Source of the DNA: Mesorhizobium muleiense
Lineage (GTDB): Bacteria > Pseudomonadota > Alphaproteobacteria > Rhizobiales > Rhizobiaceae
Reading direction: 5' to 3'
Assembly (NCBI RefSeq): GCF_900099905.1
Contig: NZ_FNEE01000005.1
Location: forward strand, 1 to 64,000
DNA: 64,000 nucleotides
The translations under genes were made by a program, and so were the position numbers. Below the pieces are notes generated by a model. That model had not been told where the DNA came from, made no database searches, and was given only the letters and a program-made list of their open reading frames with translations. Within the stretch, counting starts at the first letter, position 1; every line of letters starts with the position of its first letter. This document shows positions 27,805-36,040 of this stretch, one piece after another.

Positions 27805-28662
27805 CTAACGGTTGGTGAACGCCTCGCGGATCGCCTCTTCCATGCTGACGATGGCCTCGCCGGAAGCATTCGGATTACGCCGCAGCACCACGTTCGAGGA
27901 ATCGATGTCGCCGAATCCATCGGCGGCGGTAAGCTCGCGGCAGCCAGCCGGGATGTTGCTGCGCGAGATCGGCGCAATCGCCAGCCCGGAGGTGACGGCA
28001 AGCCGCAGGCCGCCATTGGTATCGCTGGTATAGGCGACACGATAGGCGAGACCACGCTGTTCCAGCGACTTTATCGCAAAATCCTTGCACCAGCCGGCGC
28101 GATTGTAGAGCGCGATCGGCACCGGCCGCTCCTCATGCATATGGTGCAGCTCCGACGTCACCCACACGGTCGGATCATGCATCAGCACTTCACCGCCGGA
28201 GAGGTCCTGCCATTCGAACACCACCGCCAGATCGAGCTCGCCGGCGGCGAGCGCCGCGATCTGCGCACCGGAATGCGCGTAACGGACGGTGATGTCGACC
28301 TGAGGATGGCGCTTGGCAAAGGCGCCGAGCGCGCGCGACAGGATCGCGTGGCCATATTCCTCCGGAATGCCGATGCGCACCGGTCCGCCAAGCGGCGTCG
28401 CGACCATCGATGCCGCCGTCTCGTCCAGCAGCGACACGATGCGGCGGGCGTTGACGATGAGTTCGCCGCCGCGGCGCGTCAGCGCCACACCCCGCGAGCC
28501 GCGCTCGAACAGGCTGTCGCCGACCATATCTTCGAGCTTCTTCATCTGCATCGAAACCGCCGACTGGGTACGGCCGGCCTGCACCGCAGCCTTGGTGAAA
28601 TTGCCGGCGTCGGCGACCGCGACGAAGGTGCGCAGCAGATCGCTGTCGAGCGTGGGCTTCAT
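27805..28662 (-). CDS. LysR-family transcriptional regulator
   Basis: The 285-aa regulator has an N-terminal winged HTH (LLRTFVAVADAGNFTKAAVQAGRTQSAVSMQMKKLED, about 9-45) and a periplasmic-binding-like effector domain. ATG 28662 is preferred because the longer in-frame extension lacks family sequence. No metabolic gene is directly divergent; the DMT transporter 300 bp away is the nearest candidate target. Confidence 0.9.
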   Translation of the reverse strand: MKPTLDSDLLRTFVAVADAGNFTKAAVQAGRTQSAVSMQMKKLEDMVGDSLFERGSRGVALTRRGGELIVNARRIVSLLDETAASMVATPLGGPVRIGIPEEYGHAILSRALGAFAKRHPQVDITVRYAHSGAQIAALAAGELDLAVVFEWQDLSGGEVLMHDPTVWVTSELHHMHEERPVPIALYNRAGWCKDFAIKSLEQRGLAYRVAYTSDTNGGLRLAVTSGLAIAPISRSNIPAGCRELTAADGFGDIDSSNVVLRRNPNASGEAIVSMEEAIREAFTNR

Positions 28663-28800
28663 TTGTCCGCCATAAGAAAATCTGATTGCTGGCATCATTC
28701 CAATTCGTTTGCAACATGTCAAACGGCGGATAATAGTCGCTTCACCCATTGGATATGCGGCTGCGAAATCGGCTGCGGACCAAAAAAGTCCTCACTCGTA

Positions 28801-28908
28801 CCCGCTGCCCGAAATGGTGGCGGGTTCTTTTTAATGCGGGTCGCCCAAAAGCATGTCCTCGGGCCTGACCCTGGGCCTGACCCGAGGGTGCGAAGCGGTT
28901 TTGGGCGA
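28801..28908. repeat. Orphan terminator-like hairpin and TCGCCCAAAA palindrome
   Basis: Two structures lie between the LysR gene and the DMT gene. CCCGC (28801-28805) pairs with GCGGG (about 28820-28824) and is followed by TTCTTTTT, a plus-strand intrinsic terminator with no plus-strand gene before it. Then TCGCCCAAAA (28841-28850) pairs with TTTTGGGCGA (28899-28908), enclosing CCTCGGG/CCCGAGG. The second element is related to the one at 47745-47822. Confidence 0.6.
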
Positions 28909-28974
28909 TATGCATAAAACAAAGTTACGCGGGCCCGGCTCTCGGGCCGCGCACGCAAGGAGCCGTCGAACGAC

Positions 28975-29925
28975 ATGCAGAACCGGATCGTCCTCGGCAT
29001 GGCAAGCCTTTGCCTCGGCGTTCTGGTGTTCTCGCTCCAGGATCCGCTGATCAAGGCCGTATCGGGCACCTATCCGGTGACCGAGGTGATGGCGATCCGC
29101 TCGATCGTCGCCCTGCCCATTCTTCTTGTGCTGGTTCATGCCGATGTCGGGCTCAGGGCGATCTTTTCGAAGCGGTTTCGCATGCTGACGATGCGCGCCT
29201 TGATCCTGTTCACCTCCTACACGCTCTACTACCTGGCGATCGCCGCCCTGCCGCTTGCCGACGCGGTGGCGCTCTATTTCATGGCACCGCTGTTCATCAT
29301 GGCGCTTGCCGGCCCCTATCTCGGCGAACGGGTAGCGGGGCAGACACTGGTCACCGTCATGGTCGGCATGCTCGGCGTGCTGGTGATGCTGCGACCCGGC
29401 GCCGGGCTGTTCGACTGGGCGGCGCTGCTGTCGCTGGCCTCGGCGGTGCTGTACGGTTTTTCGCAGTTGATGGCCCGCAAGATCGGCGACACCGAATCAT
29501 CCACAGTCATGGCGTTCTATCAAAACGGCGTCTATCTCCTGGGCGCTGCAGCGGTCGCCGGGCTGTTCTGGCTGGCAGGAATAGCTCATGCCACGCATCC
29601 GAGCCTCGAATTCCTGGTCAGGCCATGGATCTGGCCGACGTCAATCGACTTCCTGACGATGGCCGCCTGCGGCGTCGTGGCTTCGGCCGGGATGATCCTG
29701 TTGTCGCAGGCCTACCGGCTGGCGCCGGCCAACGGCGTCGCCACCTTCGAATACACCGGCATCATCTGGTCGCCGCTGTGGGGCTTCCTGTTCTTTGCCG
29801 AAGTGCCGCGATCGACCACCGTCGTCGGCGCCGCCCTCATCATCGGCGCCGGTCTGTTCGCGCTCAACGCCAGCCGGCGCCGGAGCAGCGCGCCGGCAAT
29901 CGCAGCGACCTGCGATCCGGCCTGA
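28975..29925 (+). CDS. EamA/DMT-family transporter
   Basis: The 316-aa protein has ten hydrophobic helices in two EamA repeats. The N-terminal half contains LQDPLIKAVSGTYPVTEVMAIRS and YYLAIAALPLADAVALYFMAPLF; the second half contains LLSQAYRLAPANGVATFEYTGIIWSPLWGFLFF. Such proteins export metabolites or amino acids; the substrate cannot be told. Thirteen bases separate its stop from the convergent cpdR stop. Confidence 0.88.
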   Translation: MQNRIVLGMASLCLGVLVFSLQDPLIKAVSGTYPVTEVMAIRSIVALPILLVLVHADVGLRAIFSKRFRMLTMRALILFTSYTLYYLAIAALPLADAVALYFMAPLFIMALAGPYLGERVAGQTLVTVMVGMLGVLVMLRPGAGLFDWAALLSLASAVLYGFSQLMARKIGDTESSTVMAFYQNGVYLLGAAAVAGLFWLAGIAHATHPSLEFLVRPWIWPTSIDFLTMAACGVVASAGMILLSQAYRLAPANGVATFEYTGIIWSPLWGFLFFAEVPRSTTVVGAALIIGAGLFALNASRRRSSAPAIAATCDPA

Positions 29926-29937
29926 CCGCGCGGAATC

Positions 29938-30309
29938 TTAAGCGAAACAGGCGAGCGCCTGTTCGACGCGCGCGCGGATTTCGGCCAGCGTGAACGGCTT
30001 CTGCACGACGTCCACAATGACGCCGTTCAATTCCTCGGCGCGCTCGCGCTGGTCGGCATAGCCGGTCATCAGCAAGATCTTCATCGCCGGGAAAAGCGAT
30101 GCAGCCGCCTTGGCCATGTGGATGCCGTCCATCTCCGGCATCCGGATATCCGAGACGACAAGGTCGTAGCCGCCACGTGCAGCGCGGATCAGGGCAAGCC
30201 CCTGCGCGCCGTCGGCGGCGATGTCGATCATGTGCCCGGCGCGTTCGAGCGCGCGAGCGGCGAGGGTGCGGACGGACTCATCGTCCTCAACGATCAGGAG
30301 CTTTGCCAT
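29938..30309 (-). CDS. cpdR: CpdR-type single-domain response regulator
   Basis: The 123-aa protein is one receiver domain: VEDDESVR at residues 6-13, phosphoacceptor Asp in VVSDIRMPEMDG (about 51), Thr in LLMTGYADQRE and Lys in VVQKPFTL. CpdR controls ClpXP-dependent proteolysis of CtrA in Caulobacter and bacteroid development in Sinorhizobium. The start MAKLLIVEDDESVR and the C-terminus EIRARVEQALA match CpdR. An 8-bp inverted repeat lies just upstream. Confidence 0.88.
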   Translation of the reverse strand: MAKLLIVEDDESVRTLAARALERAGHMIDIAADGAQGLALIRAARGGYDLVVSDIRMPEMDGIHMAKAAASLFPAMKILLMTGYADQRERAEELNGVIVDVVQKPFTLAEIRARVEQALACFA

Positions 30310-30325
30310 AGCCGAATGTTGGCGT

Positions 30326-30343
30326 GGAAAAGTTGACTTTTCC
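30326..30343. promoter_or_regulatory. 8-bp perfect inverted repeat between hpt and cpdR
   Basis: GGAAAAGT, a TG spacer, then ACTTTTCC. It lies 17 bp before the cpdR start and 28 bp after the hpt stop on the same strand. It could be an operator of cpdR or a weak hairpin ending the hpt message. Confidence 0.45.
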
Positions 30344-30370
30344 TGAACCGCAACCGCATCGAAGATGAAT

Positions 30371-30913
30371 CTAGGCGTCGCCCTTGACGACGCCGACAAA
30401 CGGCAGTTCGCGAAAGGCGTGGGCGACATCCATGCCGTAGCCGACGACGAAATAGTCGGGGCAGTCGAAGCCGACATAGTCGGCGTTGAGCGTGGTCTGG
30501 CGGCGCATGCGCTTGTCGAGCAGCACGGCGATGGCGCAGCTTTTGGCGCCGCGCGACAGCATCAGGTCGCGGGTGAAGGACAGCGTCTTGCCGGATTCGA
30601 GGATGTCGTCGACCAACAGCACGTCTCGGCCGGCGACCTCATTGTCGATGTCGCGCAGCACCCTCACCTCGCCGCTGGTGGTGCCGGCACCGTAGCTGGA
30701 GATGAAGATGAACTCGACCTCGGGCGACAGGCCGACATCGTGCATGGCGCGGATGAGGTCGGCGGCGAAGATGAACGATCCCTTCAGCACCGAAATCACC
30801 AGAAGGTCGTGATAATCGCGCCCGGCGATCTCCTTGGCGAGCTCCAGATTGCGGCGGGCAATCGCCGACGCCGAAAACAGGACCTCGATATCCTTGCCGC
30901 GCACGATTGGCAT
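30371..30913 (-). CDS. hpt: Hypoxanthine phosphoribosyltransferase
   Basis: The 180-aa purine-salvage enzyme converts hypoxanthine or guanine and PRPP to the nucleotide. The PRPP-binding loop is VLLVDDILESGKTL (about 97-110), and ISVLKGSFIFAADL and FDCPDYFVVGYGMD are typical. Length is normal. It lies between the membrane-anchored unknown gene and cpdR on the minus strand. Confidence 0.95.
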   Translation of the reverse strand: MPIVRGKDIEVLFSASAIARRNLELAKEIAGRDYHDLLVISVLKGSFIFAADLIRAMHDVGLSPEVEFIFISSYGAGTTSGEVRVLRDIDNEVAGRDVLLVDDILESGKTLSFTRDLMLSRGAKSCAIAVLLDKRMRRQTTLNADYVGFDCPDYFVVGYGMDVAHAFRELPFVGVVKGDA

Positions 30914-30940
30914 TGGCTGCCCTTCCAGAAATGATCGCCG

Positions 30941-31588
30941 CTAATTGGCGAAGCTGACCGAGACGGTCTTGACCCCGTTTCTAGGCATGTCGAGCCGGCT
31001 GGAAAAGCCAAATCTTTCGCCGGGCGCCAGCGAACGGTTAAATGTCGCCAGCCTATAACGGGTTGTGCGCCTGTCATTGCCGGTGACCCGGACTTCCAGC
31101 GGTGGCAATGGCGACGGGCTGGCGCCGTCATTCGCGGCCTCGCCACCGACGAACAGGACAGGTTGCGGCCCGGACGCATCGATACGCGACGTAACGCCTG
31201 AAATGGTCAGGGCAGCGCCCGCTTGTCGCGCCGCCAGAAGAAGCGGCGTCTGGCGCACCAGCGCGTGCCCGCCCGAGATCCAGAAGGCTGCAAACGCGGC
31301 ACTGAGGCCGGCGATCCAGAAGATCGGCCCGCCGCGCGACGCCCGCAGCCGTTCCATCGCCGCTACCGGCTTGCGCAGCATGTCCATGCCTTTGATCGAT
31401 GGCGTGGTGATCACGCGCAAAAGCGGCGGTGAAACGCCCGTGCTGGCGGTTAAACGCGGCAGCACCTCGTAGTCGGCGTCGACGATGTCACCGGCCGGAT
31501 CACGCATGATGCGTTCCGGCGCAGGATTTGCGGCCGTATCGGTCATGATTTCGCCGGAAACCGGGCGCGCGGTTCGATCGTCAGCCAT
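30941..31588 (-). CDS. Unknown membrane-anchored protein (DUF3426-like)
   Basis: The 215-aa protein has a cytoplasmic N-terminus of ~95 residues, one membrane helix (PIFWIAGLSAAFAAFWISG) and a ~100-residue outer domain with strands (LEVRVTGNDRRTTRYRLATFNRSLAPGERFGFSSRLDMP) ending in VKTVSVSFAN. The outer domain resembles the DUF3426 domain of MJ0042-type proteins; the usual zinc-finger N-terminus is missing. ATG 31588 is chosen; an upstream in-frame ATG at 31609 exists. It is divergent from ftsE across a CtrA box, a position seen in other Rhizobiales, which suggests an envelope or division role (inference). Confidence 0.65.
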   Translation of the reverse strand: MADDRTARPVSGEIMTDTAANPAPERIMRDPAGDIVDADYEVLPRLTASTGVSPPLLRVITTPSIKGMDMLRKPVAAMERLRASRGGPIFWIAGLSAAFAAFWISGGHALVRQTPLLLAARQAGAALTISGVTSRIDASGPQPVLFVGGEAANDGASPSPLPPLEVRVTGNDRRTTRYRLATFNRSLAPGERFGFSSRLDMPRNGVKTVSVSFAN

Positions 31589-31697
31589 CGCGGCCCCAGC
31601 ACTTCGCACTTGTTCGCTCTTCGTTTCTTATGCGTAAACGGAAATGGTTAACGTTTCCCCTGGAAACCCCTTGTGACGCGCCCAAAAAACCCCAAAA

Positions 31698-31712
31698 TTA
31701 ACCGCCGGTTAA
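31698..31712. promoter_or_regulatory. Perfect CtrA box between ftsE and divergent gene
   Basis: TTAA (31698-31701), seven bases, TTAA (31709-31712): the exact CtrA consensus TTAA-N7-TTAA. A further half site GGTTAAC lies at 31646-31652. CtrA is the cell-cycle master regulator of alphaproteobacteria. Confidence 0.7.
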
Positions 31713-31782
31713 CCATGCCGGCCGATGGTCTTTTCTCAGAGAAGGCTGCCTCGTCGCCGCCGCAAGTTTCAGGTCGTCGAAC

Positions 31783-32442
31783 GTGATCCGCTTCGAAAAT
31801 GTCGGCCTCCGCTATGGCATGGGTCCGGAAATCCTCCGCGACATTTCCTTGCACATACCGGAGCGCTCCTTCCAGTTCCTGAGCGGCCCTTCGGGCGCCG
31901 GCAAGACGACGCTGCTGCGGCTTTTGTTCATGTCGCTCAAGCCGACGCGTGGGCTGATCACCATCTTCGGCAAAGACCGCTCGCGCATCTCGCGCGCCGA
32001 GCTGCCGCATCTGCGGCGGCGCATCGGCGTGGTGTTCCAGGACTTTCGCCTGCTCGACCACATGACGACCTATGAGAATGTGGCCTTGCCGCTGCGCGTG
32101 CGCGGGCGCGAGGAGGCCAGCTACCGCACCGATGTGACCGAGCTCTTGAAATGGGTCGGCCTTGGCGAGCGCATGCATGTGCTGCCGCCGGTGCTATCGG
32201 GTGGCGAGAAGCAGCGCGCCGCAATCGCCAGGGCGCTGATCGAGCAGCCCGAAATCCTGCTCGCCGATGAGCCGACCGGCAATGTCGATCCGCCGCTGGC
32301 GCGACGCCTGTTGCGGCTGTTCATCGAACTCAACCGGCTGGGCACCGCCGTGGTGATCGCAACGCACGACCTCGGCCTGATGGAACAGGTCGACGCACGC
32401 CGCATGATCCTGTCCGGCGGAAGGCTGGATATCTATGACTGA
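31783..32442 (+). CDS. ftsE: Cell-division ATP-binding protein FtsE
   Basis: The 219-aa ABC ATPase works with FtsX at the divisome to activate septal peptidoglycan hydrolases. Walker A is GPSGAGKTT (about 34-42), the signature is LSGGEKQRAAIARAL, Walker B is ILLADEPTGNVD and the switch His is in IATHDLGLM. The start is GTG 31783 (M-IRFENVGLRYG). Its end overlaps ftsX by 8 bp. The CtrA box 70 bp upstream suggests cell-cycle control. Confidence 0.95.
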   Translation: MIRFENVGLRYGMGPEILRDISLHIPERSFQFLSGPSGAGKTTLLRLLFMSLKPTRGLITIFGKDRSRISRAELPHLRRRIGVVFQDFRLLDHMTTYENVALPLRVRGREEASYRTDVTELLKWVGLGERMHVLPPVLSGGEKQRAAIARALIEQPEILLADEPTGNVDPPLARRLLRLFIELNRLGTAVVIATHDLGLMEQVDARRMILSGGRLDIYD

Positions 32443-33421
32443 CTTTTCCGCTCGCCATGTCGAAGACCAACACGCTAACAGGGCTGGGACGCAGCGCGTT
32501 CAGCGCAAGATGGCGCCGATCGTGCCCGCCCAGAACATCGCCGGCCGGGCGCTGGTCCTGGTGATCGCCATCATGACGTTCCTCTCCTGCCTGACCTTCG
32601 GCGCGGTGACGCTGGTGCGCGACACCGCCTCGGTCTGGGAGAACCAGATCTCACGCGAGGCGACGATCCAGATCAAGCCGATGGACGGTCTCGACATCGA
32701 GGCAGCACTTGCCCAGGCCTCGCAGATCGCCGGCGAATTCCCTGGCGTGAAGAGCGCCAGGATCGTCGACCGCGATGCCACGGCGCGGCTTTTGGAGCCC
32801 TGGCTGGGTTCGGGTCTCAACATCGACGAACTGCCGGTGCCGCGTCTGATCATCGTCACCATAGACGAGACCAACCCGCCCGATTTCGCCGCAATGCGCG
32901 CCGCGATCACGCCGAAACTGCCCAGTGCCTCGCTTGACGACCATCGCACCTGGGTCGACCGGCTGGTCGCCATGGCCCGCACCACGGTGACCATCGGCAT
33001 CGCCGTGTTGGCGCTGATGCTGGCGGCAACCGTGCTGACCGTGGTGTTCGCGACGCGCGGCGCCATGGCCGGCAACGGCCACATCATCGAGGTGCTGCAT
33101 TTCGTCGGCGCCGAAGCGCGCTTTATCGCGCGCGAATTCCGCCACCACTTTCTCGTCACCGGCATGAAGGGCGCCGCCGCCGGGGGTGCGGCGGCGGTGT
33201 TCGTCTTCATCGTCTTCTCGTGGTGGTCGTCGCGAAACATGGCGACGCCGCAGGCCGATCAGGCGACCGCCCTGTTCGGCAATTTCGCCATTGGTTCGGC
33301 GGGCTATCTCGGCGTTGTTCTCATGGTGCTGGTCATCGGTGCGCTGACGGCGGCAACCTCCCATGTCACCGTCGTCACCTATCTCAGCGACATCGATGTC
33401 CGCCAGCCGGACGCAGGGTGA
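32435..33421 (+). CDS. ftsX: Cell-division protein FtsX
   Basis: The 328-aa membrane partner of FtsE has an N-terminal helix (ALVLVIAIMTFLSCLTFGAVTLV), a periplasmic loop of ~110 residues and three C-terminal helices typical of FtsX. The short N-terminal cytoplasmic tail is charged. ATG 32435 overlaps the ftsE stop region by 8 bp, so the pair is translationally coupled. Confidence 0.93.
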   Translation: MTDFSARHVEDQHANRAGTQRVQRKMAPIVPAQNIAGRALVLVIAIMTFLSCLTFGAVTLVRDTASVWENQISREATIQIKPMDGLDIEAALAQASQIAGEFPGVKSARIVDRDATARLLEPWLGSGLNIDELPVPRLIIVTIDETNPPDFAAMRAAITPKLPSASLDDHRTWVDRLVAMARTTVTIGIAVLALMLAATVLTVVFATRGAMAGNGHIIEVLHFVGAEARFIAREFRHHFLVTGMKGAAAGGAAAVFVFIVFSWWSSRNMATPQADQATALFGNFAIGSAGYLGVVLMVLVIGALTAATSHVTVVTYLSDIDVRQPDAG

Positions 33422-33502
33422 TCACGAATAGAGAATTAGCGTAACGAAATTTGTGCTTTCCGACCTACTAAACGCCGTATTTCGGAGTTAACGATAAGGA
33501 CG

Positions 33503-34222
33503 ATGGACGCGCGCGACTCGACCGGAATGGCTGGACAGTTGCCCTTGGTGATCACGCGTTCAAGCGAGCGCGTCAAGCCCGGTCGATTGGCGAGCGCGCT
33601 GCGCATCTCCGCTTTCTTTCTGCTCGTGCTGGTAACGTTGTTTGCCGGCGGCTTTGGCTGGTTCGCCAGCACCGTCAGCCGTCTCGCGACGCCCGCCAAT
33701 CCGGCAAGGGCCGATGCCATCATCGTGCTGACCGGCGGCCATTCGCGTCTCGACGCGGCCATGGGCCTGCTGGCGTCCGGCAAGGGCGAGCGGCTGCTGA
33801 TCAGTGGCGTGCATCCTTCCGCCAGCCGCCGCCAGCTTCAGGTCGCGACCCGCGGCGACAAGGAATTGTTTTCCTGCTGCGTCGACATCGACCGTGCCGC
33901 GCTCGACACGATCGGCAATGCCGAGGAAAGCGCCAAGTGGGTGGAAGACCACGCCTATGGCACCGTGATCCTCGTCACCAACAACTATCACATGCCGCGC
34001 AGCCTGCTGGAAATGGGCCGGCTGCTGCACAAGGCCAGGCTCGAGCCCTATCCTGTGGTCAACAGCAATCTTGGCAATGGCGGCTGGCTGACCAAGCCGA
34101 GAGCCTTGCGCGTGCTGTTCACCGAATACAACAAATATCTACTGGCGCTGGCGCGCGGCATCGTGCCGGTCAAGCCAACGCCAACCGGCATCGCGCTGGC
34201 CGAGGCTGTTGCGCCGAACTGA
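33503..34222 (+). CDS. YdcF/SanA-family (DUF218) membrane protein
   Basis: The 239-aa protein has one N-terminal helix (ALRISAFFLLVLVTLFAGGFGWF) and a DUF218 domain: ADAIIVLTGGHSRLDAAMGLL, ERLLISGVHP, NAEESAKWV and TVILVTNNYHMPRSLLEM. Members of this family act in envelope polysaccharide handling (ElyC, SanA). It follows ftsEX by 80 bp on the same strand, a conserved neighbourhood in Rhizobiales, and probably works in the envelope. Confidence 0.85.
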   Translation: MDARDSTGMAGQLPLVITRSSERVKPGRLASALRISAFFLLVLVTLFAGGFGWFASTVSRLATPANPARADAIIVLTGGHSRLDAAMGLLASGKGERLLISGVHPSASRRQLQVATRGDKELFSCCVDIDRAALDTIGNAEESAKWVEDHAYGTVILVTNNYHMPRSLLEMGRLLHKARLEPYPVVNSNLGNGGWLTKPRALRVLFTEYNKYLLALARGIVPVKPTPTGIALAEAVAPN

Positions 34223-34246
34223 GCCGATCTGGAACCGGCAGCGCTA

Positions 34247-34879
34247 TCATTCCTTGAGCGTGGCGCTTGAGACGCTGCGCAGCCGCGCGATCTCGTGTTC
34301 GAGACGTTCGATACGCTTGTCCCGCTCGGCCAGCGCCGCCGCCACATCGGCCGCTTCGAAACGCTGTGGAATGTGCTGCGGACAATTGGAATCCCAGGCC
34401 GAAACCGTGAACAGGATGATCTGCTCCGGGCGCGCCTTGTAGCCTTCCGGCATCAGCTTCGCCATCAGTTCGGCGTCCTGTTCGACGACCCGTGCGCTGC
34501 CCCAGATCTTGATGCGCTGCCGATGCGCATAGTCGATCAGGAACAGGAAAGCCCGCGGGTTGTCGTCCAGATTGCCTTGGGTGATGAATTGCTTGTTGCC
34601 GGAAAAATCGGCGAAGCCGATCGTCCGCTCGTCGAGCACCTTGAGGAAGCCGGCCGGCCCGCCGCGATGCTGGATGTAGGGCTGGCCCTCACCATTGGCC
34701 GTCGACAGGAAGACGCTGGTCTGCGCCTCGATGAAGGCGGCGAGATCGGGCGTGATATCAGCTTGCCAGCTGCCGCGCTCCTCGACGCGGGCATAGGCCT
34801 CGCGTGAGCCTTTGCGGGCCTGGATCGCCTTGACGGTTGGCGTAAAGGCGACATCGCTGGTGAAGAGGTGAGCATTCAT
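34247..34879 (-). CDS. Pyridoxamine 5'-phosphate oxidase-like flavin protein
   Basis: The 210-aa protein has a split-barrel PNPOx fold: FLSTANGEGQPYIQHRGGPAGFLKVLDERTIGFADFSGNKQFITQGNL and IKIWGSARVVE. The C-terminal ~40 residues are a charged helix (RDKRIERLEHEIARL) that may form a coiled coil. It probably binds FMN or F420-like cofactors and is not the biosynthetic PdxH. It is the third gene of a minus-strand operon with an NTF2-like and an AhpD-like gene, opposite a LysR regulator. Confidence 0.85.
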   Translation of the reverse strand: MNAHLFTSDVAFTPTVKAIQARKGSREAYARVEERGSWQADITPDLAAFIEAQTSVFLSTANGEGQPYIQHRGGPAGFLKVLDERTIGFADFSGNKQFITQGNLDDNPRAFLFLIDYAHRQRIKIWGSARVVEQDAELMAKLMPEGYKARPEQIILFTVSAWDSNCPQHIPQRFEAADVAAALAERDKRIERLEHEIARLRSVSSATLKE

Positions 34880-34891
34880 GGAAAGCCTCCT

Positions 34892-35362
34892 TCAAAGGCC
34901 GAGTTCCGATAGAGAGGGATGACCGTCCGGCCGGCGGCCAAGCGGCCAATGATATTTGCGGTCGGCCTCGAGGATCGGCAGGTCGTTGATGCTGGCGATG
35001 CGCAGGCGCATCAATCCAAGCTCATCAAACTCCCAGTTCTCATTGCCGTAGCTGCGAAACCACGAGCCGCTGTGGTCGTGCCATTCATAAGCGAAACGCA
35101 CGGCGATACGGTTGTCGCGGAAGGCCCAGACCTCCTTGATGAGCCGGTAGTCGCGTTCGCGACCCCATTTGCGTGTGAGGAATGTCTGGATAGCCTCGCG
35201 CCCTTGCAGGAACTCGGCCCGGTTGCGCCAGCGGCTGTCGATTGTGTAGGCAAGCGCGACCCGTGCCGGATCACGGGAGTTCCAGGCATCCTCAGCCATG
35301 CGTGCCTTCTGTGCGGCGGTCTCGGCGGTGAATGGCGGGAGCGGCGGGCGGCTTTCAGACAT
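34892..35362 (-). CDS. NTF2-like protein (DUF1348)
   Basis: The 156-aa protein has the DUF1348 cone fold: [48 protein letters not shown], then the strand set [29 protein letters not shown]. There is no signal peptide. It is the middle gene of the three-gene operon. DUF1348 members are small stress- or detoxification-associated proteins of unknown chemistry. Confidence 0.85.
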   Translation of the reverse strand: MSESRPPLPPFTAETAAQKARMAEDAWNSRDPARVALAYTIDSRWRNRAEFLQGREAIQTFLTRKWGRERDYRLIKEVWAFRDNRIAVRFAYEWHDHSGSWFRSYGNENWEFDELGLMRLRIASINDLPILEADRKYHWPLGRRPDGHPSLSELGL

Positions 35363-35382
35363 GGGAACTCCTTGCGACTGAC

Positions 35383-35934
35383 TCAGGCTGCCCTGCGGGC
35401 AGAAACGACCGGAAAGTCGATTTCCGTCCTGGCGACCTCATTGACATAGTTGGTCCAGACATTGAGAGCGACATGCTGGACGATCTCGATGATCTGCGCA
35501 TCGTCGTAGCCTGCGAGCCTGACGGCGCTGAGATCCTCGTCACCGATATGGCCGCGGTCGCGCGCAATCTTGGTGGCGAAACGCACGGCTGCGGCGGCCT
35601 TGGGATCGTTGGAACTGCCCGCGCGATTGGCGACCATTTCGGCATCATCAAGCTTGGCGAGATTCTTGCCGAGATAGGTGTGAGCGGAAAGGCAGTAGTT
35701 GCAGCCATTGACCTCGGCAACCGCCAGAGCAATGCGCTCGCGCGTCGGCGCGGGCAGTCGGCCTTTGGCAAGCGCTCCAGACAGGCTGAGATAGCCTTCA
35801 AGCGCAGCCGGGCTATTGGAAACAAGCCTGAAGAGGTTAGGCACGACGCCGAGTTGCTTCTCGACGGCATGTAACATCGGCTGCGACGCAGCAGGCGCGG
35901 CCTCTATAGACGCTGGTGTAGGGATACGGGGCAT
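35383..35934 (-). CDS. Carboxymuconolactone decarboxylase / AhpD-like peroxidase
   Basis: The 183-aa protein carries the AhpD active-site motif [14 protein letters not shown] (CXXC plus His, about residues 84-97) in a CMD helical fold. Such proteins act as alkylhydroperoxidases. ATG 35934 is chosen because AGAAGGA lies at a good distance; ATG 35940 touches it. It is the first gene of an operon divergent from a LysR regulator, which probably controls it. Confidence 0.88.
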   Translation of the reverse strand: MPRIPTPASIEAAPAASQPMLHAVEKQLGVVPNLFRLVSNSPAALEGYLSLSGALAKGRLPAPTRERIALAVAEVNGCNYCLSAHTYLGKNLAKLDDAEMVANRAGSSNDPKAAAAVRFATKIARDRGHIGDEDLSAVRLAGYDDAQIIEIVQHVALNVWTNYVNEVARTEIDFPVVSARRAA

Positions 35935-36040
35935 CGGCATTCCTTCTCGTTGATCAGCTCGCCGCCAAAACATGGCCCCTTCCATCGCTCGGATGTAGAT
36001 GCCATATTTGCAACCTATCCTTCCATTTTCCGGGAGAAAT

